A stretch of DNA of 22,982 nt from Bacteroidetes bacterium ADurb.Bin302 (GTDB taxonomy: Bacteria > Bacteroidota > Bacteroidia > Bacteroidales > Paludibacteraceae): positions 1 through 22,982 of the forward strand of contig MWBK01000269.1 of the NCBI GenBank assembly GCA_002069025.1. The letters are read 5' to 3'. The notes below the pieces were generated by a model that had not been told where the DNA came from, ran no database searches, and saw only the letters and a list, made by a program, of their open reading frames with translations. Of this stretch, positions 17,161-22,982 are shown piece after piece (positions within the stretch are counted from its first letter, which is position 1; the number at the start of each line of letters is the position of its first letter). Both the position numbers and the translations under genes were made by a program.

Positions 17161-17962
17161 TCTTGGGTTCTCCGTTGCTCGGACGAAAAAATTCGAATGA
17201 GAGGATCGGTGCTTGTTCAAAATAATTTTCACATGACGGACATTTTGTAAATATATTTTCTACAAAGCCATGATCGTATTTAGCAATTTCATTCCGGAAT
17301 GCTGCTAAGTCAATAGCTGGAAGTTTTGGCCAAATTTTTAGAAGCATTGTATCAAAATCTTCATCTTGCGTCAATATTGTTTTATCTTCATTTGGCAATG
17401 TCATTTCATTTACGCATCGAGCTAGTTTGAAGATGTCCGGACTAACAGTTGTTCCAAGCTTGACTGAATCTGAGTGAGTTCTTTCAGTCGCTTCAATCAT
17501 GTCTTTCAGTCTAGGCAATCGGAATGAAACTTCAATTCCACTCTTTGGTAAAACTATTGATAATGGTTCTTTGCAGTCCTCTAAGAAAGTAACTTCATAT
17601 TTAGTCATATCAATCGTATTTTGAATGCTACTTTCACATTTTGGGCATTCGATATTGACTGTATATTTCGGACCGTAACTTAAGGAACGAATTAAATATA
17701 GTAAATAGAAGAAATCTCCGATAGTCAGCATATCGATCGAAGTCTTTTCTTCCATTACAGACTGGATAAGTTTCTTGATAATATTATAGAAATTTCCGCG
17801 GCTGAACTTATCAATCAACTTTTCTTCTGCAGTCAACCATGGTCGAATATGAACTTTTCCACTGGCAAATTCAGTTCCACCATATAATATTCCTTTTGAT
17901 GGCAATTGTATTTCTTCTGATCCTTGTACAAGAAAGCTTAAATCTAGATCTTTCTTAGGCAT
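17123..17962 (-). CDS. gp26-like baseplate hub/tail assembly protein (T4 base plate protein family)
   Basis: The frame reaches TTG 17977, but ATG 17962 has GAGGAGG 6 bases upstream, so I take 279 residues (MPKKDLDLSF...). Features of the T4 gp26-like family are visible: LPSKGILYGG near the start, VHIRPWLTAEEKLID, then LTIGDFFYLLYLIRSLSYG, followed by CPKCESSIQ. A second Cys pair (CPSC) lies near the end, so two CxxC units may bind zinc. R-L-P-R-L-K-D follows in the middle. In T4, gp26 is needed to assemble the hub but is barely found in particles; related proteins act as tape measure chaperones. The start overlaps the dCMP deaminase stop by 8 bases, and the end overlaps the small partner gene. 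Confidence 0.84.
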   Translation of the reverse strand: MPKKDLDLSFLVQGSEEIQLPSKGILYGGTEFASGKVHIRPWLTAEEKLIDKFSRGNFYNIIKKLIQSVMEEKTSIDMLTIGDFFYLLYLIRSLSYGPKYTVNIECPKCESSIQNTIDMTKYEVTFLEDCKEPLSIVLPKSGIEVSFRLPRLKDMIEATERTHSDSVKLGTTVSPDIFKLARCVNEMTLPNEDKTILTQDEDFDTMLLKIWPKLPAIDLAAFRNEIAKYDHGFVENIFTKCPSCENYFEQAPILSFEFFRPSNGEPKNDDGSIVGLSES

Positions 17963-18458
17963 TATTATCCTCCTCAACTTTATACAGATTTATACCACTA
18001 TCATTCAACAATGGTAATCCTCTTGTATCTTTTTCATATATTAATTTAAAATATATATTTTTAATTCCAGCAGCAATTATTGATTTGCAACAGTCTAAAC
18101 ATGGTGAATACGTGATATATATGTCAGAATCTTTTACTGAAATTCCTTCTCGAGCTGCGACGAGTAGGCAGTTAATTTCAGCATGGATTTCATTTTCTAA
18201 ACTCCAAGCGTGATGTTCTTCAGCATTATAATTATCTCCAAAGATTTCATCACAATTCTTAAGTCCAGGCGGAGTTCCATTGATTCCTGTAGAGATTATC
18301 CTCTTATTCTTTACGATCAATGCCCCAACTTTCTTTGATACACAATGGCTTCCTTTGGCTATCGATTCTGTTATTTCTAAGAAAATTCGATGCCATTTCA
18401 TCTCAGATTTTGTATAATGATTTTTTGGATTTTTCACATAGAATAAATCTTTTTCCAT
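17955..18458 (-). CDS. dCMP deaminase
   Basis: This 167-residue cytosolic enzyme converts dCMP to dUMP, feeding dTMP synthesis. The zinc-dependent deaminase motif is complete: HAE at 92-94 (His92 ligand, Glu94 proton shuttle) and PCLDC at 119-123 (Cys120 and Cys123 ligands). GTPPGLKNCDE at 61-71 is typical of dCMP deaminases, as opposed to cytidine or guanine deaminases. Residues 20-60 give the usual substrate-binding helix and strands. Length fits the family. Its start codon overlaps the stop of the 118-residue gene as TAATG, and its end overlaps the gp26-like gene. A nucleotide enzyme inside a tail-assembly cluster is unusual but not unique. dTTP/dCTP allosteric regulation is common in the family, but cannot be read here. 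Confidence 0.93.
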   Translation of the reverse strand: MEKDLFYVKNPKNHYTKSEMKWHRIFLEITESIAKGSHCVSKKVGALIVKNKRIISTGINGTPPGLKNCDEIFGDNYNAEEHHAWSLENEIHAEINCLLVAAREGISVKDSDIYITYSPCLDCCKSIIAAGIKNIYFKLIYEKDTRGLPLLNDSGINLYKVEEDNNA

Positions 18459-18814
18459 TATGCAATCAAACCCTTTTTACCTATTTCCGGTAGAACTAGT
18501 TTAGTTGAAAAATTATCAAAAACTTTTATCATTTCTGGATCGGTTACTTTGCCATGCATATCAAAATTAGATAGGTTAATATATAGAACCCCTGGATTTC
18601 CGTTTTGCAGTGTCGGATTATTAGAAATTAATCCGAATCCAGGCATTGGAATATAACCTAATCCACCGTTTTGTTGAGGCATTTTGTGCACCGATACAAC
18701 TTTGGAACTATTGATTATTCCATCACCAGATATTCCATCGATACGAACGAGATGCTCAACCATCGGTCCTGATTCTGCGTTAGCTAGATAAATTAAATCT
18801 CCAATTTTATACAT
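18458..18814 (-). CDS. Unknown 118-residue protein
   Basis: I do not recognise this protein. ATG 18814 is preceded by GGGAGATTAAAGA, overlapping the end of the SLOG-like gene by 8 bases. The stop overlaps the dCMP deaminase start, so it is part of a coupled set. The N-terminal 45 residues (MYKIGDLIYLANAE..., HLVRIDGISGDGII) are beta-rich and could be a small SH3-like barrel. The middle (QQNGGLGYIPMPGFGLI) is rich in glycine and proline. There is no membrane segment, cysteine or catalytic motif. Nothing links it firmly to nucleotide metabolism or to the tail. Confidence 0.72.
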   Translation of the reverse strand: MYKIGDLIYLANAESGPMVEHLVRIDGISGDGIINSSKVVSVHKMPQQNGGLGYIPMPGFGLISNNPTLQNGNPGVLYINLSNFDMHGKVTDPEMIKVFDNFSTKLVLPEIGKKGLIA

Positions 18815-19343
18815 TCTTTAATCTCCCTTTAATCAGCAAAATTATTTCTTCTATATTTAATTTACTATGATCTAAAATATTAAACGTTGGTATATTATAA
18901 TGTTCAGCAATCCTTACTGCCTGCCCTGTACCACCTTTAACTTCTCCAGTTTTTAATTTTTCTGCACAGTATACAACAATACGGGATGGACTTTTAAGGT
19001 CTCCACCCAAAACTTGATATGTATCACGGGCTATGAGTTTTGACGCTCCCTGGGCCAACCTGGAGTATGCTGGATGAAATTTCTTAGCGTAATCGTATGC
19101 TTCCTTTGAGACCGTAAACAGAGGTGAATTATTTCCATTAAATCCTTTCCAGGGTAAATAAATTTCTTTTTTTCCTCCGATTAAATCGCACCCTGCCTCA
19201 AATGCAGAATCAGCGCCATCAGCACCTCCAGACCTTAAAATCCAGCCCTGATCTGCTAAAATGGTCGCTACATCTTTGCATAACGTATACATTTCATCTG
19301 AAATTGTCCTTGAACCGATTCCGGAATAATATATTGTATCCAT
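18807..19343 (-). CDS. SLOG/DprA-like Rossmann-fold nucleotide-binding protein
   Basis: The frame extends to TTG 19361, but ATG 19343 (MDTIYYSGIGSR) has GGAGG 4 bases upstream, so I take 178 residues. The LOG/SLOG family signature is clear: GIGSR at 8-12, RSGGADGAD at 37-45, and GGTGQAVRIA at 137-146. The last is the glycine-rich phosphate-binding loop with the helix that follows it. Phage proteins of this type are often labelled DNA recombination-mediator protein A. The family binds nucleotides or nucleotide-derived ligands, and some bacterial members sense or process NAD-derived signals in defence systems. The ligand here cannot be inferred. It is the first gene after the terminator at 19400-19430. 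Confidence 0.8.
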   Translation of the reverse strand: MDTIYYSGIGSRTISDEMYTLCKDVATILADQGWILRSGGADGADSAFEAGCDLIGGKKEIYLPWKGFNGNNSPLFTVSKEAYDYAKKFHPAYSRLAQGASKLIARDTYQVLGGDLKSPSRIVVYCAEKLKTGEVKGGTGQAVRIAEHYNIPTFNILDHSKLNIEEIILLIKGRLKNV

Positions 19344-19388
19344 TTTACCTCCAATTATCAATTATATATAAATGTCAACTTTTAATTA

Positions 19389-19396
19389 AATTTATA
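19389..19396 (-). promoter_or_regulatory. Candidate late promoter box TATAAATT
   Basis: The minus strand has ATATAAATT here, which is identical to the box at 16931-16939. It lies just after the terminator and 46-53 bases before the SLOG-like start. A nearby TTGACA at about 19374-19379 has no -10 box at normal spacing. Background AT-richness keeps confidence low. Confidence 0.35.
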
Positions 19397-19430
19397 TATA
19401 AAAAAGCTAGGAGCTAATTATCCTCCTAGC
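19396..19430 (-). terminator. Rho-independent terminator after the small gene cassette
   Basis: An 8-bp stem GCTAGGAG/CTCCTAGC (19406-19413 with 19423-19430) with a 9-base loop is followed on the minus strand by TTTTT and then AT-rich DNA. It lies 9 bases beyond the stop of the gene ending at 19439. Confidence 0.87.
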
Positions 19431-19438
19431 CAAAACTA

Positions 19439-19792
19439 CTAAGCTATCGGATTGATGACAAAGGTGAGATGCTGCTCATTGGTGATAATGTCAGTAATCT
19501 CAGCCCAATTGCCGTCTGCCATTTTGGTCATTTTACCAATCTTGTTCTTTCCGATGGTGACTGGACCTGCAAACTCTTTCAGAATATTCGTTCCACCATT
19601 GTCATTGGGTATACGAAAAACAATGCACTTGGCTTCAAAAAACATTCCATCGTCGGTAAAGGTCTTCGCATCTGCCTTAACTTTCTTAACTCGTGGCTTA
19701 CGAACCTTAACCTCAGTATTAACTTTAGTCGCCGTGGTCTTTTTAGCCTTAACCGTCTCAGTTCCAGTCTTTTTCGTGGATATCCTAGGCAT
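19439..19792 (-). CDS. Unknown 117-residue protein with Lys-rich N-terminus
   Basis: I do not recognise this protein. ATG 19792 has AAGGGAGGG 6 bases upstream. Residues 2-44 are a low-complexity basic tail rich in Lys, Thr and Arg (KKTTATKV, RKPRVKKVKAD), as seen in DNA- or RNA-binding tails. Residues 45-117 are a compact beta-rich part (FFEAKCIVFRIPND, then ITNEQHLTFVINPIA) with no catalytic motif. The DNA is clearly richer in GC than the tail genes. It forms the second gene of the cassette with its own promoter and terminator. A nucleic-acid-binding role is possible from the tail alone, and remains a guess. Confidence 0.75.
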   Translation of the reverse strand: MPRISTKKTGTETVKAKKTTATKVNTEVKVRKPRVKKVKADAKTFTDDGMFFEAKCIVFRIPNDNGGTNILKEFAGPVTIGKNKIGKMTKMADGNWAEITDIITNEQHLTFVINPIA

Positions 19793-19810
19793 TAATAACC
19801 CTCCCTTAAA

Positions 19811-20173
19811 TTAAAGAGAAAAAATCTGGTCTTTCTCGTACTCGTCGTAAACATCCTCAGCTTCCTGGTAATCGAGGTATGCATCAGAACCATACTCGGC
19901 ATGGATTTGGTACCAATGCTCGTCAAGATTAAGCTCTGCCATACAATTGCTGAGTTTATTGAAAACATTAATGGCAAAACCATGCGCGGACTCGTGAAAC
20001 ATAAAGTGATGATGGTGGCGGAACTGATCTCCGTAAGGGTTTGCAATGACTAAGAACCAGACATGGTTGACATGCTGCTCTCCCTCAACAACCTCAACAT
20101 AAACATCGCTCAGAACCTTAAGAGTCCATCCAGCGTATTTTCCGGTTTTAATGGTAATGTAATCGTGGTCCAT
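19811..20173 (-). CDS. Unknown 120-residue His-rich protein with an HExxH motif
   Basis: I do not recognise this protein. ATG 20173 has a strong GGAGGGG 6 bases upstream, and the gene is first after a sigma70-type promoter. The N-terminal 45 residues are beta-rich (YITIKTGKYAGWTLKVLSDV). His53-His56 are four consecutive histidines, followed at 60-64 by HESAH, which fits the HExxH zinc-ligand pattern of metallopeptidases, inside FMFHESAHGFAINVFNKL, plausibly a helix. Further histidines at 86 and 91 could give a third ligand. The C-terminus (about 96-116) is acidic. The size is small for a peptidase, so a structural metal site or chance is also possible. The DNA is GC-richer than its neighbours. 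Confidence 0.77.
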   Translation of the reverse strand: MDHDYITIKTGKYAGWTLKVLSDVYVEVVEGEQHVNHVWFLVIANPYGDQFRHHHHFMFHESAHGFAINVFNKLSNCMAELNLDEHWYQIHAEYGSDAYLDYQEAEDVYDEYEKDQIFSL

Positions 20174-20214
20174 AGATTTCCCCTCCAGCTGAAAGTTAGC
20201 TGCTCAACAGGGAT

Positions 20215-20243
20215 ATTATATCATATCTAAGTCCGGATGTAAA
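20215..20243 (-). promoter_or_regulatory. Sigma70-type promoter for the small gene cassette
   Basis: The minus strand has TTTACA (20243-20238), a spacer of exactly 17 bases, and a perfect TATAAT (20220-20215). The predicted transcript starts near 20208, giving a leader of about 35 bases before ATG 20173. The leader holds CAGCT and AGCTG, a 5-bp hairpin right next to the binding site. Confidence 0.83.
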
Positions 20244-20257
20244 CTATGAATATAAGT

Positions 20258-21607
20258 TTATTTTTTAGTCGGTTTTGCAAATTGTTTTATATTGGCTGAG
20301 GCAGTCCACTCACGGACTACTGCTTTTGAGAAGTCTACAAACATTCTAAATTGAGCTCCGGCTTCTCCATCACGATTCTTGAAGACATAAATGACACTAT
20401 TATTGTTTGCATTGTCAGCTGGAGTTGCATTAATTGTCACACCACAGTCTACAATTCTGGCAATACCATAAGATTCTGCGATGAATTCCTCTGTTAAAAT
20501 TCCACCAGTCTCAAGCTTTTCAATGGCCGAGCGGTTAAGTTGAGTAGCGGTTATGACTGGAATATTAAATTCTATACCTAAGTTTCTTAATTGCTGATAA
20601 ATTGAATCTAGTTCAAATCTCTTGTCGTTGTATTTATTTAATGATCGCATAATATCGGCATAGTCTACGACTAATACATCAGGGACAAACTTCTTGACAT
20701 TTTCAAGTCTCTTTATAAATGCAGCTATATCCGCTGCCGAAGCTAATCCAGATGGATATCTTTTCACTACAAGTTTTCCGATATGACTTTCTAGTAATTC
20801 TTTAATCTTCGCATTAGCTTTAGGTGTCTTAAGCTCATCTTTATTTAAACCTAATAACCTCATGTCATATCTTTGTGATGTTATTTCTTCCGACATTTCC
20901 AATGTTATATGTAGAACATTCTTCTTTTGCAGCAATATATTAGCTCCGGCATTGACTAGATACATTGACTTACCGCTATGTGCTGGGCCCATATAAGTAA
21001 ATAATTCACCTACACCGTAACCACCGAATATTTGGTCAAACTTAGTCCATCCAGTAGATACTCGTTTTACTTCAGAATCATTCTGCCTTCTCATCCAACG
21101 ATTCAATATTTCATCATCATTATAAACATCGACACCAAAGTCATCTAGTGAAGCTCCGACTGTCAATGCTTTCTCTATTCTGTCTTTTACATTCAAATGT
21201 TTTTTGATGTCACCCAAGTCATCCAGTGACTCAATAACTGCTTTCTTGATTGCTTGACAACTAATAAAATTTCTTACATTTTCCTCGATATAACGGAGGG
21301 TTGAGCTTGGTAACCTTTCACTATCATAGATTTCAGAAACCGTTTCAGTCAATGTCTCTGATTTATAAGTCTTTGCAACTAAATCATGTAAAATCTCTTT
21401 TGTTGGTATACCACGATATTCATTAAAGAATTTCTGTATACCTTTAAATATTTCGCTATATTCTCTTATTTCAAAGTTTTCATGACTAGTGAGAACCCCT
21501 AGATGTTCAAATATCTTGGGTTCTTGCACCATCGCTACAATAATTTGCTTTTGGAATTCTGGAGAAAATGAAAAGGTATCCGGATTCCAACCAATGACAT
21601 CCGCCAA
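20258..21607 (-). CDS. DnaB-type replicative DNA helicase, TTG start
   Basis: This 449-residue protein is a RecA-fold hexameric 5'-3' helicase of the DnaB/T4 gp41 type. It has an N-terminal helical domain (1-150), a linker with RVSTGWTKFDQIFGGYG at 182-198, Walker A GPAHSGKS at 207-214, catalytic Glu237 in LEMSEE, Walker B VLVVDYADIM at 311-320, ATQLNR at 354-359, and KNRDG at 410-414, which contains the arginine finger. All key residues are present. The start is TTG at 21607 with GGAGTGA 9 bases upstream; the first in-frame ATG is at residue 26 and would cut the N-terminal domain. It acts at the phage replication fork. The unknown gene directly upstream is a candidate partner. Confidence 0.93.
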   Translation of the reverse strand: MADVIGWNPDTFSFSPEFQKQIIVAMVQEPKIFEHLGVLTSHENFEIREYSEIFKGIQKFFNEYRGIPTKEILHDLVAKTYKSETLTETVSEIYDSERLPSSTLRYIEENVRNFISCQAIKKAVIESLDDLGDIKKHLNVKDRIEKALTVGASLDDFGVDVYNDDEILNRWMRRQNDSEVKRVSTGWTKFDQIFGGYGVGELFTYMGPAHSGKSMYLVNAGANILLQKKNVLHITLEMSEEITSQRYDMRLLGLNKDELKTPKANAKIKELLESHIGKLVVKRYPSGLASAADIAAFIKRLENVKKFVPDVLVVDYADIMRSLNKYNDKRFELDSIYQQLRNLGIEFNIPVITATQLNRSAIEKLETGGILTEEFIAESYGIARIVDCGVTINATPADNANNNSVIYVFKNRDGEAGAQFRMFVDFSKAVVREWTASANIKQFAKPTKK

Positions 21608-21673
21608 TGTTAATGTTCACTCCAATCTATATATTTCATCTTAACTTATGAAAATAAAAGTACACTTTTCTAA

Positions 21674-22315
21674 TTAAATAAACATTTTTGATAATTTCTC
21701 GTATGTTATCTCAGTCTCGTCTAGATCTAGAATAATAGAAATGAATTCTTGTTCAAATTCACCTGTGAATAACTGAACAATTTCTTTAAATGTTAAGTTT
21801 GAATTTAAACTCTTCAATCTAAATAAGCTGTTGATATTGCTCTGTAAAGATGGAGTTAAGCGGTTAAAGTCTTCACTTGTCTTTAATGCTAAATGTTTAT
21901 TAATATTAGCAGAATCCAATTCTTTTGTCTTAAATCTATCATACATCGATGACATTTTAACTGAAAAGATTATACTGCTAAGAGGTATTTTTCTATCGTT
22001 CATATTTATAATTGTTGATATTTGCGGCCAATTTCTTATCATTACTTCTAAATAGTCATTGATATCTTTGATATTAGCTTCAGACATAAACTTAGCTATC
22101 TGTTTCCAGGCGGGTTTTGAATTTAAATACTCAGCTATCGTCATAAACTTCTTAGGTATTGCAGAGACATCAGTTTTTGGCACAGCGATTTTACCAGCAA
22201 ATCCCTTGGTGTACTTAAATAGAATCTTATTATATAATGTTGCAATCTTAGATATTGCTAATAAAGATAACATATCCTTGCTATTGGATTTGAATGTATA
22301 ATTAGTTTTTGTCAT
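21674..22315 (-). CDS. Unknown helical protein next to the helicase
   Basis: I do not recognise this 213-residue protein. ATG 22315 has AGAGGA 9 bases upstream and overlaps the previous gene by 14 bases. It is mostly helical, basic, and lacks membrane segments or Cys clusters. It ends 66 bases before the helicase gene. In T4 the helicase loader gp59 is a 217-residue helical basic protein that works with the gp41 helicase. The size and position here make a loader role possible, but I see no decisive sequence match. Confidence 0.7.
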   Translation of the reverse strand: MTKTNYTFKSNSKDMLSLLAISKIATLYNKILFKYTKGFAGKIAVPKTDVSAIPKKFMTIAEYLNSKPAWKQIAKFMSEANIKDINDYLEVMIRNWPQISTIINMNDRKIPLSSIIFSVKMSSMYDRFKTKELDSANINKHLALKTSEDFNRLTPSLQSNINSLFRLKSLNSNLTFKEIVQLFTGEFEQEFISIILDLDETEITYEKLSKMFI

Positions 22316-22982
22316 AGAACATATTCCTCTGATAGACTAAATATTGCAACAATTCGATTAGATCTTCAATTTCAAAATGTTTCACTAAATTTTCCTTCTT
22401 TAATTTCTTCTTGACAAAACTTCTAACATAACCTATAGCTCGATTTGACAACTCACCGTCGAAACTTTTAGGTTCTTCTTTTATCACATCTGAATATGTA
22501 GACTTTACCCATGACATTATATTGTTCAATGAAATATTGATTGATTCTAAAATAGTCTTATATAGTAAGGTATCTGATGGTTGGATATTTTTGTTCTTAT
22601 AATATCTATTGAAATCAAAGGATATTTTAGTTTCATATTTTAGTTTCTTAACTGTGTCATTAAGAATATTCACATTATCTAGATAGAATTGTACAGCTTC
22701 TTTCACATAAAGTAAATACTGATAAGTAAGATATATGCTCGTATCAATATCTAGAGTAACATTTTTTGGTTTAGGTTTAGGAGTTACCATTGAATTAATG
22801 TCAATCGATTCATTAGATCCATTATTATTTGACATACTAATTTTGATTGGAGTGTCTTCTTCAGCCTCTTCAGACATATTTCGTGTCAGCTCAGTGTAAG
22901 TCATTTCCTTGTCTTTTACTTTCCTTGAGTTAGTGTAATATTTTAGAAGAGTATTTTTAACTATTCGGTTTAGATATGCAAA
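22302..22982 (-). CDS. 5'-truncated gene, possibly a gp55-like late sigma factor
   Basis: An internal ATG at 22904 gives 200 residues, but the frame has no stop upstream and stays open to the window edge. The upstream codons read FAYLNRIVKNTLLKYYTNSRK, then VKDKE, so the gene probably starts outside the window. The first segment resembles the HAYxTQxxxNAFxxRIKKE-type helix of T4 gp55 and other phage late sigma factors (AY, then N, then basic residues). The rest is unlike T4 gp55: an acidic linker, a Pro/Lys stretch KPKPKN, then about 120 helical residues. ATG 22904 has AAGGA too close for normal use, which agrees with the open frame being one gene. Sigma function is a tentative inference. Confidence 0.55.
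   Translation of the reverse strand, partial: FAYLNRIVKNTLLKYYTNSRKVKDKEMTYTELTRNMSEEAEEDTPIKISMSNNNGSNESIDINSMVTPKPKPKNVTLDIDTSIYLTYQYLLYVKEAVQFYLDNVNILNDTVKKLKYETKISFDFNRYYKNKNIQPSDTLLYKTILESINISLNNIMSWVKSTYSDVIKEEPKSFDGELSNRAIGYVRSFVKKKLKKENLVKHFEIEDLIELLQYLVYQRNMFYDKN

Noticed and set aside
19371..19380. TTGACA as a sigma70 -35 box before the SLOG-like gene
   Set aside because: No -10 box lies at 16-18 bases; GATAAT is only 13 bases away.
19452..19814. Two plus-strand frames of 108 and 120 codons opposite the Lys-rich gene
   Set aside because: The minus-strand gene has a binding site, operon context and a terminator; the plus frames have none of these.
19792..20046. 84-codon minus-strand frame overlapping the 120-residue gene
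   Set aside because: It is in another frame of a gene with a strong binding site and promoter. It has no binding site of its own and no recognisable residues.
20237..20257. Possible hairpin TAAACT/AGTTTA after the helicase stop
   Set aside because: It is a weak 6-bp AT stem without a U-run, and it overlaps the -35 box of the cassette promoter.
21656..21669. Inverted repeat AAAAGT-AC-ACTTTT between helicase and upstream gene
   Set aside because: The two-base gap cannot form a hairpin loop, there is no U-run, and AT-rich palindromes are common here. An operator cannot be excluded but is not supported.
1..22982. tRNA, rRNA, insertion sequences or transposases
   Set aside because: No cloverleaf, rRNA-like stretch, transposase motif or terminal inverted repeats were seen on reading both strands.

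Overview
The window is a stretch of an AT-rich (about 30-33% GC by eye), tightly packed genome of a large contractile-tailed (myovirus-type) bacteriophage. Every gene I accept lies on the minus strand, so transcription runs from high to low coordinates. Genes usually overlap or abut by a few bases and most have a clear GGAG-type ribosome binding site. The baseplate set follows the T4/P2 plan: T4 gp25/P2 gpW, gp6/gpJ, P2 gpI, gp5/gpV, gp27/gpD, gp53-like, gp54/48-like and gp26-like proteins, plus a PAAR spike tip and a DUF4815 protein. The host cannot be read directly from the sequence. The tail carries two predicted peptidoglycan-cutting domains, so the host has a peptidoglycan wall.

Layout in order of transcription. 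(1) 22982-20258 holds a 5'-truncated gene whose first residues resemble a T4 gp55-type late sigma factor, an unknown 213-residue protein, and a DnaB-type replicative helicase. (2) 20243-19400 is a compact cassette with visibly higher GC (about 44%). It has its own sigma70-type promoter, two small unknown genes and a rho-independent terminator; it looks like a moron. (3) 19396-16944 holds a SLOG/DprA-like protein, an unknown 118-residue protein, a dCMP deaminase, a gp26-like tail chaperone and a small overlapping partner gene, ending in a very strong terminator that lies partly inside the last codons. (4) 16939-1 is the tail/baseplate operon. It runs from the probable tape measure protein (tail lysozyme plus M15 peptidase) through gp54/48-like tube initiator, unknown 277-residue protein, gp53/LysM-like wedge protein, gp27/gpD-like hub, gp5/gpV-like spike, PAAR tip, gp25, gp6/gpJ, gpI-like, a 206-residue virion protein and the 1132-residue DUF4815 protein, to a LamG-like fibre protein that runs off the window.

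How the parts fit: gp26-like and its partner probably chaperone the tape measure made from the next operon. The tube initiator, hub, spike and tip form the central baseplate, and gp25/gp6/gpI/gp53-like form the wedges. The DUF4815, 206-residue and LamG-like proteins are probably peripheral fibres. Two TATAAATT boxes, each just after a terminator and about 45-55 bases before the next start codon, are candidate late promoters for the sigma-like factor.

The most unusual points are: an in-frame duplication of about 57 bp around a GC-rich 37-bp filler in the 277-residue gene; the moron-like cassette, one of whose products has an HExxH motif; eight 12-residue repeats in the spike protein; and the probable tape measure with two different wall-cutting domains. 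Several start codons were moved to the one with a proper ribosome binding site.
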